Assembly: GCF_037963865.1 (NCBI RefSeq)
Contig: NZ_CP150170.1
Location: 2,356,001-2,420,000 of the forward strand
Source of the DNA: Paenibacillus sp. FSL R10-2734
GTDB taxonomy: Bacteria > Bacillota > Bacilli > Paenibacillales > Paenibacillaceae
DNA: 64,000 nt
Reading direction: 5' to 3'
Part shown: piece by piece, positions 24,259-33,179 of the stretch
Layout: each line of letters opens with the position of its first letter
How positions within the stretch are numbered: position 1 is the stretch's first letter
Position numbers and translations under genes: made by a program
The notes under the pieces: model-generated
The model's input: the letters and a program-made list of their open reading frames with translations, nothing else
Told to the model about the DNA's origin: nothing
Databases searched by the model: none

Positions 24259-25164
24259 ATGACACTAACCAAGGTGAAGGAACGTAGTCTGCTAGGACTT
24301 AAAGAGCTTGACCGGTCGGAAATCAGCCAACTATTGAACAGAACAGCGTTTTGGGACAATCAAAGTGAGAAGCTAACACCCGTTTTGAACTCGCGTTTTA
24401 TTTCCAACATGTTTTTTGAGAATAGCACTCGCACTCGCTTCTCATTCGAGATGGCAGAGAAACGACTGGGCGCTCAAGTCCTGAATTTTACGGCTGCAGC
24501 TTCTAGTGTAGAAAAAGGGGAGTCGATCTACGATACAGTGCGAACACTGGAATCGATGGGGATCGATGCTGGAGTTGTGCGTTTGAAGCCTGCAGGTGTA
24601 CTGCAGCAGCTTGCGGAGAAAGTATCTATACCTCTCATCAATGCGGGGGATGGCAACAATGAGCATCCTACGCAAGCGCTGCTTGATCTTTACACCATGA
24701 CCAAAACTTTTGGGGAATTAAAAGGTCTTACAGTTTCTATTATCGGGGACATCATGCATAGCCGAGTAGCACGTTCCAATCTGTGGGCTCTTACGAAGAT
24801 GGGGGCCAAGGTACAATTCTGCGCACCCGAGAATATGAAGGCTCCGGAGCTTATGGAATATGCACCTTATGTAACCATAGAGGAAGCACTTAAAGCAGAT
24901 GTGGTAATGATGCTTCGTGTGCAGCTTGAACGCCATGCTTCTGGCATCGTGCTTTCTGCGGAAGATTACCGCAGACAATACGGTTTAACGGAAGAGCGAG
25001 CAGCTAAGCTCGCAAAAGATACAATCATTATGCATCCAGCACCGGTTAACCGGAATGTCGAGATTGATGATGCAGTTGTAGAGTGCAGTCAATCAAGAAT
25101 TTTCCCGCAAATGTCTAATGGGGTGCCGGTTCGGATGGCAGTTCTCGAAAGAGCTTTACTATAA
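24259..25164 (+). CDS. pyrB: Aspartate carbamoyltransferase catalytic subunit
   Basis: Joins carbamoyl phosphate and aspartate in the second step of UMP synthesis. It has 301 aa. The carbamoyl-phosphate motif FFENSTRTRFSFEMA, the EHPTQALLDLYTM box and the aspartate-binding RVQLERH region are intact. GGGAGGAACG precedes ATG 24259. No pyrI regulatory subunit is present, as usual in Bacillales. Confidence 0.97.
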   Translation: MTLTKVKERSLLGLKELDRSEISQLLNRTAFWDNQSEKLTPVLNSRFISNMFFENSTRTRFSFEMAEKRLGAQVLNFTAAASSVEKGESIYDTVRTLESMGIDAGVVRLKPAGVLQQLAEKVSIPLINAGDGNNEHPTQALLDLYTMTKTFGELKGLTVSIIGDIMHSRVARSNLWALTKMGAKVQFCAPENMKAPELMEYAPYVTIEEALKADVVMMLRVQLERHASGIVLSAEDYRRQYGLTEERAAKLAKDTIIMHPAPVNRNVEIDDAVVECSQSRIFPQMSNGVPVRMAVLERALL

Positions 25165-25274
25165 AGCTTATAAAATGATAATGTATAGGGACTAATAAAT
25201 ATACACAAACATGAATTTTTATTATATAATAATGAGAGGGCCCACAGCCGGGATCTGAGGGTAAAGGTAGAATC

Positions 25275-26558
25275 ATGACAGTGATTATTAGAAACGCCAG
25301 CGTATTGAATAAGGAAGGCTTGTTAGAGCGGAAACATATTGTACTTGAAGAAGGTGTGATATCGGCCTTAATCGATGGAAATGAAGCTGCTCCAGAAGCT
25401 GGAGAGATCATTGATGCTGAAGGCAAGCTGCTCATTCCAGGACTCATTGATATGCATGTGCACTTACGTGAACCGGGATTCGAACACAAGGAAACAGTGG
25501 AAACCGGAAGTCGCTCGGCTGCCAAAGGCGGATTTACAACTATCGCTTGTATGCCTAATACCCGTCCGGTAACAGATACTCCGGAAGTCGTACAATTTGT
25601 GAAAGACAAAGCGCGTGAAGCAGGACTAGTTAAAGTACTTCCTTATGCAGCCATTACGAAAAATGAGCTCGGACGTGAGCTGACTGATTTTGCGGCGCTT
25701 AAAGAAGCTGGAGCAATTGGTTATACCGACGACGGCGTGGGTGTACAAAGCGCTCAAATGATGAAAGATGCAATGAGCATCGCAGCATCGCTGGATATGC
25801 CAGTCATCGCTCACTGCGAGGATAACTCACTGGTTGAAGGCTGCTGTGTAGCCGAAGGTGAGTTCGCAAGGAAGCACGGGCTGAAAGGAATTCCGAATGA
25901 GTCGGAAGCTATCCATGTTGGACGCGATATTTTGCTAGCTGAAGCGACAGGCGTTCATTACCATGTATGCCATGTAAGTACTGAACAATCGGTGCGGTTG
26001 ATTCGCCAAGCGAAAGAGATCGGCATTAAAGTAACTGCTGAGGTATGTCCGCATCACTTGCTGCTATCAGAAGAAGACATTCCAGGCCTTGACGCGAATT
26101 GGAAAATGAACCCGCCGCTACGCTCCCGCCGCGATGTTGAGGCATGCATCGAAGGTTTGCTTGACGGCACACTAGATATGATTGTTACGGATCACGCGCC
26201 ACATAGTGAGGATGAAAAGGCTAAAGGAATGCAGCTTGCACCATTTGGTATCGTTGGGTTCGAGACAGCTTTCCCACTATTGTATACGGCGTTTGTAGCA
26301 ACTGGTAAATGGGATTTATCCTTACTAGTTCAAAGAATGACTGCTGATCCTGCACGGGTATTCAGACTGAACACCGGTGTGATGGATATCGGAGCTCCTG
26401 CAGATTTGACACTGATCGATCTGGAGCAAGAGAAAGAAGTAGACCCAGGTTCCTTTGCAAGTAAAGGACGGAATACTCCTTTTGGTGGCTGGAAGCTTAA
26501 GGGCTGGCCAGTAATGACATGGGTAGACGGCAAAGCCGTATGGACTGAGAAAAACTAG
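25275..26558 (+). CDS. pyrC: Dihydroorotase (class I)
   Basis: Zinc amidohydrolase that cyclises carbamoyl aspartate. It has 427 aa. The metal motif DMHVHLREPG, the THDDGVGVQ-like TDDGVGVQS, HCEDNSL, CHVST and DHAPHSEDEK give the full set of ligands. ATG 25275 is 110 bases after pyrB, with GGGTAAAGG upstream. No second PyrR site or terminator is seen in that gap, so it should be cotranscribed. Confidence 0.96.
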   Translation: MTVIIRNASVLNKEGLLERKHIVLEEGVISALIDGNEAAPEAGEIIDAEGKLLIPGLIDMHVHLREPGFEHKETVETGSRSAAKGGFTTIACMPNTRPVTDTPEVVQFVKDKAREAGLVKVLPYAAITKNELGRELTDFAALKEAGAIGYTDDGVGVQSAQMMKDAMSIAASLDMPVIAHCEDNSLVEGCCVAEGEFARKHGLKGIPNESEAIHVGRDILLAEATGVHYHVCHVSTEQSVRLIRQAKEIGIKVTAEVCPHHLLLSEEDIPGLDANWKMNPPLRSRRDVEACIEGLLDGTLDMIVTDHAPHSEDEKAKGMQLAPFGIVGFETAFPLLYTAFVATGKWDLSLLVQRMTADPARVFRLNTGVMDIGAPADLTLIDLEQEKEVDPGSFASKGRNTPFGGWKLKGWPVMTWVDGKAVWTEKN

Positions 26559-26676
26559 CGAACTGGTGGGGCGGAGTTGCTGATCTTTACGGATAAAGCG
26601 ATTGAGTACACGTTCACTCCGGAAGGCTTGTAAGGCATAAGCATTAGACTACAGAAACATGAAGGAGTGGAAGGGA

Positions 26677-27855
26677 ATGCAGGCGAGATTACTGCTGCAA
26701 GACGGAACTTTATTTACAGGTACCGCATTTGGCGCTGAGGGCGAAAAAACAGGCGAGGTTGTTTTTAATACAGGAATTACAGGATATCAAGAGGTGCTGT
26801 CTGACCCTTCATACTGCGGACAAATCGTTACAATGACTTACCCATTGATCGGGAACTACGGGATTACACGGGATGACTTTGAATCTGTTAGACCTTTCGT
26901 ACACGGATTTGTAGTGCGTCGTCATGAAGAAGTACCTAGTAACTGGCGTGCTGAATATAGTGTGGACGACTTGTTGAAAGAATACGATATTCCAGGGATC
27001 AGCGAAATTGATACTCGGATGTTGACTCGAATTATTCGCCACTACGGAACAATGAAAGCGATCCTGACCACCTCTAACAAACGTGTAGAGGAACTGATGG
27101 AAATGATGGGAAATACTACGATTGAGGAATTGCGCAATCAGGTAGCCCGTACATCCACTGCAAGTTCGTATAGCAGCCCAGGCAACAAGGAACGCATTGT
27201 GCTTGTGGACTATGGTGCGAAGGCTGGTATCCTACGTGAGCTTAACGATCGTGGTTGTGACGTTGTTGTTGTGCCACATGATGTTAAAGCGGAAGAAGTT
27301 CGCCGTCTGAACCCAGATGGTATCCTACTTTCCAATGGCCCTGGGGACCCGAAAGATGTGCCACACGCTGTCAAGACGATTTCCGAATTGCTTGGCGAAT
27401 ATCCGATCTTCGGAATCTGCCTAGGTCATCAGTTGTTTGCACTGGCTTGTGGAGCAGATACAGAGAAGCTGAAATTTGGTCACCGCGGAGGAAATCACCC
27501 TGTTAAGGAACTGGAAAGCGGACGCTGCTTCATTACTTCCCAGAACCATGGTTATACCGTGAATGAGGAATCTGTGAAGAACACTGAACTAGAAGTTACT
27601 CACATTAATAATAATGATAAGACTGTTGAAGGAATTAAACATACTCGTTACCCAGCATTTTCGGTGCAATATCATCCGGAAGCGGCGCCAGGACCACATG
27701 ACAGCAGCTACTTGTTCGATCGCTTCCTGCAAATGATTGCAGATCATAAAGCAAAGACACCGGTTGTTTCACGTCAGGCACAACTTGCGGCAAACGCCAG
27801 AATCACGGCGCCAAAAACTAACTTACAGCTTGAAGCCGTGAAAGGAGCTCTATAA
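26677..27855 (+). CDS. carA: Carbamoyl-phosphate synthase small subunit
   Basis: Glutaminase subunit that delivers ammonia to CarB. It has 392 aa from ATG 26677 (AAGGAG 9 nt upstream; ATG 26659 lies just before that SD). The N-terminal CPSase domain has FNTGITGYQEVLSDPSYCGQ. The class I amidotransferase domain has the nucleophile Cys in FGICLGHQLFALA and the His/Glu pair in VQYHPEAAPGP. carB follows after one base. Confidence 0.97.
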   Translation: MQARLLLQDGTLFTGTAFGAEGEKTGEVVFNTGITGYQEVLSDPSYCGQIVTMTYPLIGNYGITRDDFESVRPFVHGFVVRRHEEVPSNWRAEYSVDDLLKEYDIPGISEIDTRMLTRIIRHYGTMKAILTTSNKRVEELMEMMGNTTIEELRNQVARTSTASSYSSPGNKERIVLVDYGAKAGILRELNDRGCDVVVVPHDVKAEEVRRLNPDGILLSNGPGDPKDVPHAVKTISELLGEYPIFGICLGHQLFALACGADTEKLKFGHRGGNHPVKELESGRCFITSQNHGYTVNEESVKNTELEVTHINNNDKTVEGIKHTRYPAFSVQYHPEAAPGPHDSSYLFDRFLQMIADHKAKTPVVSRQAQLAANARITAPKTNLQLEAVKGAL

Positions 27856-27856
27856 C

Positions 27857-30800
27857 ATGCCAAAGAACGATAAGCTTAAAAAAATACTAGTGATCGGTTC
27901 CGGACCGATCGTCATCGGTCAAGCAGCAGAGTTTGACTACGCAGGAACTCAGGCTTGCCAAGCCCTTAAAGAAGAAGGCGTGGAAGTCGTACTGATTAAC
28001 AGCAATCCAGCAACAATTATGACAGATACAAATATTGCAGATAAAGTGTACATCGAGCCTATTACGCTTGAATTCGTGACTGCGATTATTCGCCAGGAGC
28101 GTCCAGATGGATTGCTTCCAACGCTGGGCGGTCAGACCGGCCTGAATATGGCTGTAGAATTGGCTCGTGCAGGCGTACTTGAGCAAGAGAATGTTAAGCT
28201 TCTCGGTACACAGCTTGATTCCATCGAGAAAGCGGAAGATCGCGATTTGTTCCGTGATCTAATGCGTGAATTAGATCAACCTGTACCGGATAGCACCATT
28301 ATCACTACTGTAGATGAAGCGATGAATTTCGCTGAGGAAATTGGTTTCCCACTGATTGTACGCCCAGCCTATACACTTGGCGGTACTGGCGGCGGGATCT
28401 GTGATAATGCAGAAGAACTACGTGAAACCGTCAAAGCAGGTATTCGTTATAGCCCGATCGGACAATGTCTGGTTGAGAAGAGTATTGCCGGCATGAAGGA
28501 AGTTGAATACGAGGTTATGCGTGATGCCAATGACAACTGTATCGTTGTCTGCAACATGGAAAACTTTGATCCTGTAGGCGTACATACAGGTGACAGTATT
28601 GTTGTGGCACCTAGCCAGACGTTGTCAGATCGTGAGTACCAAATGCTTCGTACTGCTTCACTCAAAATCATTCGCGCTCTGAATATTGAGGGTGGATGTA
28701 ACGTGCAGTTCGCACTTGATCCGCAAAGTTATCAATATTATGTAATCGAAGTTAACCCGCGTGTCAGCCGTTCCTCGGCTTTGGCTTCCAAAGCAACTGG
28801 ATATCCAATTGCTAAAATGGCTGCCAAAATCGCGATGGGTTATACGCTTGATGAGATCATCAATCCGGTTACCGGACAGACTTATGCATGCTTCGAGCCT
28901 ACACTTGACTATATTGTAAGTAAAATTCCACGCTGGCCGTTCGATAAGTTCATTCATGCGAACCGTAAGCTCGGTACGCAAATGAAAGCGACAGGCGAAG
29001 TAATGGCGATCGGCCGTACTTTTGAAGAGTCGATTCATAAAGCGATTCGTTCCTTGGAAATTGGTGTTCATCGTTTCCGTCTGCCAGGTGCTGAGACACT
29101 GGAAGAGAGCGTGCTACGTGAACGTCTCGCAAAACCTGACGATGAGCGTCTGTTCCTGATTGCTGAAGCTTTCCGCCGTGGCTACGGCTTGCAAGAGGTC
29201 CAGGATATCACGAATGTAGACTGGTGGTTCCTCTCCAAAATTGAAGGATTGATAAACTTTGAAGAAGTTATTCGCGGCGAAGAAAGTTTGTCTGCGGAAA
29301 CTCTTTATCAAGCAAAACGCAAAGGCTTTACAGACCGTGCAATTGCTGAAATTCGTGCAGAAGGTAAAGCTGACGGCAAATATACTAAAGAAGCTGATGT
29401 GCGCGCACTACGTTTGGAGCAAGGATTAACGCCTGTATTCAAAATGGTAGATACCTGTGCGGCTGAGTTCGAAGCTACTACACCGTACTACTACTCAACT
29501 TATGAGACTGAGAATGAGGTCATTCAATCCGATAAGCAGAAAGTAATCGTGCTGGGCTCTGGTCCAATCCGGATCGGTCAAGGGATTGAGTTCGATTACT
29601 CCACTGTGCATGCGGTGTGGGCTATTCAGAAGGCTGGATATGAAGCGGTTATCATCAACAATAACCCTGAGACAGTATCCACAGATTTCAATACTTCGGA
29701 CCGGTTGTATTTTGAACCCCTATTCTTCGAAGATGTCATGAATGTAATTGCGCAAGAGAATCCGATTGGGGTTATCGTTCAGTTCGGAGGTCAGACAGCA
29801 ATTAACCTTGCGGCACCACTAAGTGCTGCTGGTGTGAAGATTCTCGGAACTAGCCTTGACAGCATTGATGAAGCTGAGAACCGCAAGAAATTCGAAGCTT
29901 TGCTAGCACGCCTTGATATCGCTCAACCAAAAGGTAAGACGGTTACCAATGTGGATCAAGCAGTAGAAACTGCACAATCTCTTGGATATCCGGTGCTGGT
30001 TCGTCCATCATACGTACTAGGTGGACGTGCAATGGAAATTGTATACAACGATACTGAGCTGCTCAGCTACATGGTAGAAGCGGTTAAAGTGAATCCGGAG
30101 CATCCGGTATTGATTGACCGTTACATGCTGGGTAAAGAGGTTGAGGTAGACGCGATTTGTGATGGTGAGACGGTAGTTATTCCGGGCATCATGGAACATG
30201 TCGAGCGCGCAGGTGTTCACTCTGGTGACTCCATCGCTGTATATCCTCCGCAATATCTGGATGAAGGTCTGAAAGCAAAAATCGCTGAGATCACTATCAA
30301 GATCGCTAAGGAACTGAAGACGATTGGACTGGTCAACATCCAGTTCGTTATCTATCAGAACGAAGTGTACGTAATCGAAGTAAATCCACGCTCCTCGCGT
30401 ACGGTTCCTTTCCTGAGCAAGGTGACAGGAATTCCAATGGCGCATCTGGCAACCAAAATCATTCTCGGCAGTAAGCTGAAGGATGACGGTTATACAGAAG
30501 GTCTGTGGCCGGAAAGCGATTATGTATCAGTTAAAGTGCCGGTGTTCTCATTTGCCAAACTACGTAGAGTAGAACCAACACTTGGACCTGAAATGAAATC
30601 CACTGGTGAAGTTATGGGCCGTGATAAATTGTACGCTAAAGCTTTGTATAAAGGTCTAATTGGAGCAGGAATGAAAATTCCAGCTACAGGCGCTATCATC
30701 GTTACGGTGGCAGATAAAGATAAAGCAGAAGCTGTAGAACTTATGAAGGGCTTCCACTCCATGGGTTACAAAATCATTGCTACTGGAGGCACGGCACAAG

Positions 30801-31084
30801 CGCTTGAAGAAGCAGGCCTCAACGTAATGAATGTAAACAAGCTGGATGAAGGTGCGCCGAACATTCTCGACTTGATTCGTGGTGGGCAAGCTAACTTCGT
30901 CTTTAATACACTGACTAAAGGTAAAACACCAGAACGTGACGGATTCCGTATTCGCCGCGAAGCGGTTGAGAATGGCGTCGTATGTATGACTTCACTTGAT
31001 ACGGTGACTGCTCTGCTCAGAATGCTGCAGACGATTAACTTCTCGTCACAGTCTATGCCTGCTTTTGTCGGACAATTGAACTAA
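27857..31084 (+). CDS. carB: Carbamoyl-phosphate synthase large subunit
   Basis: Makes carbamoyl phosphate from bicarbonate, ammonia and two ATP. It has 1075 aa, the normal length. Two homologous ATP-grasp halves begin KKILVIGSGPIVIGQAAEFDY and KVIVLGSGPIRIGQGIEFDY. A C-terminal MGS-like allosteric domain starts near residue 935 (GAIIVTVADKDKAEAVELMKG). The allosteric domain implies control by UMP or PRPP. ATG 27857 is preceded by AAAGGAGC. Confidence 0.97.
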   Translation: MPKNDKLKKILVIGSGPIVIGQAAEFDYAGTQACQALKEEGVEVVLINSNPATIMTDTNIADKVYIEPITLEFVTAIIRQERPDGLLPTLGGQTGLNMAVELARAGVLEQENVKLLGTQLDSIEKAEDRDLFRDLMRELDQPVPDSTIITTVDEAMNFAEEIGFPLIVRPAYTLGGTGGGICDNAEELRETVKAGIRYSPIGQCLVEKSIAGMKEVEYEVMRDANDNCIVVCNMENFDPVGVHTGDSIVVAPSQTLSDREYQMLRTASLKIIRALNIEGGCNVQFALDPQSYQYYVIEVNPRVSRSSALASKATGYPIAKMAAKIAMGYTLDEIINPVTGQTYACFEPTLDYIVSKIPRWPFDKFIHANRKLGTQMKATGEVMAIGRTFEESIHKAIRSLEIGVHRFRLPGAETLEESVLRERLAKPDDERLFLIAEAFRRGYGLQEVQDITNVDWWFLSKIEGLINFEEVIRGEESLSAETLYQAKRKGFTDRAIAEIRAEGKADGKYTKEADVRALRLEQGLTPVFKMVDTCAAEFEATTPYYYSTYETENEVIQSDKQKVIVLGSGPIRIGQGIEFDYSTVHAVWAIQKAGYEAVIINNNPETVSTDFNTSDRLYFEPLFFEDVMNVIAQENPIGVIVQFGGQTAINLAAPLSAAGVKILGTSLDSIDEAENRKKFEALLARLDIAQPKGKTVTNVDQAVETAQSLGYPVLVRPSYVLGGRAMEIVYNDTELLSYMVEAVKVNPEHPVLIDRYMLGKEVEVDAICDGETVVIPGIMEHVERAGVHSGDSIAVYPPQYLDEGLKAKIAEITIKIAKELKTIGLVNIQFVIYQNEVYVIEVNPRSSRTVPFLSKVTGIPMAHLATKIILGSKLKDDGYTEGLWPESDYVSVKVPVFSFAKLRRVEPTLGPEMKSTGEVMGRDKLYAKALYKGLIGAGMKIPATGAIIVTVADKDKAEAVELMKGFHSMGYKIIATGGTAQALEEAGLNVMNVNKLDEGAPNILDLIRGGQANFVFNTLTKGKTPERDGFRIRREAVENGVVCMTSLDTVTALLRMLQTINFSSQSMPAFVGQLN

Positions 31085-31096
31085 TCTCATAAAGAT

Positions 31097-31137
31097 GCAT
31101 AGGGCGGTTTGCGTTTACGCAGACCGTTCCGCTATGC
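31097..31137 (+). other. Hairpin between carB and pyrF
   Basis: GCATAG-GGCGGT-TGCG pairs with CGCA-ACCG-CCGCTATGC around TTTA. No U-run follows, so it is probably a processing or stability element within the operon. It occupies the place where pyrK and pyrD lie in B. subtilis. Confidence 0.55.
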
Positions 31138-31194
31138 CTAGGGTCTAATAAATAAAGGGTGTGGATTTAGTCTGCACTGGATAGGAGCATGGTT

Positions 31195-31941
31195 ATGGGG
31201 TATGGAGAAGCAGAGTGGAAAGAAATGGCGAACCGACTGATGATCGCCTTGGATTATCCTGATGTTGCTGGGGCAAGAGCCTTAATCGACAAGCTGGAAG
31301 GGATTCCTTGCTATATGAAGGTGGGCATGCAACTGTTCTATACAGCAGGACCAGAATTCATTAAAGAGCTGAAATCTCGTGGCTATTCTGTGTTCGTAGA
31401 TGTAAAAATGCATGATATTCCTAACACAGTAAAAGGTGGCGCACAAAGTCTCACTAATCTTGGCGCGGATATGTTTAACGTACATGCGGCAGGAGGCTCA
31501 GCGATGATGGCTGCAGCTCGCGAAGGAGCAGCTTCAGCAATTAGTGCTAATGCTGCCCTTAAAATGCCTTTGATTATTGCAGTTACTCAGCTAACGAGTA
31601 CGAGTCAAGAAGTGATGAATAACGAAATTGGGATCGCTGGTGACGTAGCGGATACTGTTGTAAAATACGCCAAGCTGGCAGCCGGTGCAGGTCTAGATGG
31701 TGTAGTGGCTTCGCCGCAAGAGTCCTCAGCGATCGCAGAAGCTTGCGGTCCAGCATTTTGCACGGTTACACCGGGTATCCGGCCAGCAGGTGCTTCCTTA
31801 GACGACCAGTCCCGGGTTATGACACCTGGAAAAGCTATTCGTCAGGGTAGTCACTATCTTGTTGTAGGACGGCCGATTACAGCTTCACCAGATCCACGTC
31901 AGGCAGCACTAAATATTATTGAGGAGATGATCCAAGCATGA
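31195..31941 (+). CDS. pyrF: Orotidine 5'-phosphate decarboxylase
   Basis: Makes UMP from OMP. It has 248 aa from ATG 31195 (GGAG 7 nt upstream; ATG 31189 is too close to the SD). The catalytic Lys-Asp array is in VFVDVKMHDIPNTVKGG. The phosphate-binding TPGIRP and VVGRPITASPDP motifs close the barrel. It overlaps pyrE by 4 bases (ATGA). Confidence 0.96.
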   Translation: MGYGEAEWKEMANRLMIALDYPDVAGARALIDKLEGIPCYMKVGMQLFYTAGPEFIKELKSRGYSVFVDVKMHDIPNTVKGGAQSLTNLGADMFNVHAAGGSAMMAAAREGAASAISANAALKMPLIIAVTQLTSTSQEVMNNEIGIAGDVADTVVKYAKLAAGAGLDGVVASPQESSAIAEACGPAFCTVTPGIRPAGASLDDQSRVMTPGKAIRQGSHYLVVGRPITASPDPRQAALNIIEEMIQA

Positions 31942-32576
31942 GCTCATTAAATAGAAGTGAACAAGTTGCAAGTTATCTTTTGGAGATTGGAGCGGTAGCA
32001 CTGCGTCCACAGGAGCCTTTTACATGGACCTCTGGTATTAAATCGCCGATCTATTGTGACAACCGTCTGACTATGGCTTATCCTGAAGTTCGCAGCTATA
32101 TTGCAGATGCCTTCGCTCAGCTAATTAAGAGCCAGTATCCGGACGCTGAAGTGATCGCGGGTACAGCAACCGCTGGTATTCCTCACGCGGCTTGGGTAGC
32201 GGATAAGCTTAATCTGCCAATGGCTTATATCCGTGATAAAGCTAAAGGCCACGGCAAGCAGAATCAGATCGAAGGACTGATTAAACCGGGGCAAAAGGTT
32301 GTCGTTATTGAAGATTTGATCTCCACAGGTGGAAGCTCCATCAAAGCCGCTCAGGCCGTGCAAGAAGCTGGCGCAGAAGTACTGGCTGTACTGGCAATCT
32401 TCAGCTATGAGCTGGATCGTGCAGTGGATGCTTTTGCCGCAGCTGAAATGCCATTGCAAAGCTTGTCCAACTACAGCACATTAATTGATGTGGCTCTTGC
32501 ACAAGGGAAAATTGAATCGACAGACGTAGAATTACTGAAGTCTTGGAGAAAAGATCCGTCATCGTTTGGAGTTTAA
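31938..32576 (+). CDS. pyrE: Orotate phosphoribosyltransferase
   Basis: Converts orotate and PRPP to OMP. It has 212 aa, translationally coupled to pyrF. The PRPP motif VVVIEDLISTGGSSIKAA and the flexible-loop segment YIRDKAKGHGKQNQIEG are typical. It is the last gene of the pyr operon and is followed by a terminator. Confidence 0.96.
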   Translation: MSSLNRSEQVASYLLEIGAVALRPQEPFTWTSGIKSPIYCDNRLTMAYPEVRSYIADAFAQLIKSQYPDAEVIAGTATAGIPHAAWVADKLNLPMAYIRDKAKGHGKQNQIEGLIKPGQKVVVIEDLISTGGSSIKAAQAVQEAGAEVLAVLAIFSYELDRAVDAFAAAEMPLQSLSNYSTLIDVALAQGKIESTDVELLKSWRKDPSSFGV

Positions 32577-32602
32577 TCTTAAATAAAGAGCCTAGTTTAG
32601 GC

Positions 32603-32639
32603 GAGCCTCTCACTTTTTAGTGGGGGGCTTTTATTTTTT
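32603..32639 (+). terminator. Terminator of the pyr operon
   Basis: AGCCTCTCACT pairs with AGTGGGGGGCT around TTTT, followed by TTTATTTTTT. Confidence 0.85.
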
Positions 32640-32648
32640 CTGGATAGA

Positions 32649-33028
32649 GTGCGATTAAAAGAGTGACACAACAGACTCAACTGTCATCCAAGACACGAAT
32701 AGTTGTATTTCGTACACTTAAACTAACTTTTCTTAGAGGAAATGGCACTTTAGTTGTACTTTGTGCAATTATAATCAGCCTAGTATCCGCTAAAAGCTCC
32801 TAGTAACGGTTTTTAACTGCACAGAGTGCAATTAAAAGGAGGAACATAACATACTCAGCTATAATAGTTGCAGAAAGTGCAACTATCCAATCGCAGAAGG
32901 TACGATTGTGTTTGTCATAGGAAAGGTAGCAGGCGAGTGGGAAGTCGAGGCCGCAGCTCTGTTACGCTGTAGGCTGTTGCTCTATGCTTTTCTACTCGAT
33001 AACGTACGCTTTGAAAGCTCCTAGTAAC
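32649..33028 (+). repeat. Cluster of TAGTTGCA...TGCAACTA palindromes (family P2)
   Basis: The 600-base gap after pyrE is filled by units of one palindrome. They lie near 32649 (partial), 32697-32727 (TAGTTGTATTTCGTACACTTA-like), 32750-32775 (TAGTTGTACTTTGTGCAATTA-like), 32815-32840 and 32866-32885 (TAGTTGCAGAAAGTGCAACT); the last is the most perfect. AAAGCTCCTAGTAAC occurs twice directly, at 32793-32807 and 33014-33028. No coding potential is seen. Confidence 0.75.
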
Positions 33029-33179
33029 ATTTTCATGAGAATAATATGAAGAAATCGTAGTATATCTTTAAACGACCTGTAACTTCCCCTCCCGATTAAA
33101 GCTGTATACTTTTACTAGGATCATGGATTATTTATCCAAAGATGTAGAAGAATCAAGTATTTTATGGGAGGATACAATA

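Noticed and set aside
32649..33028. P2 palindromes as a CRISPR array
   Set aside because: Units are diverged and unevenly spaced, and no cas genes are in the window.
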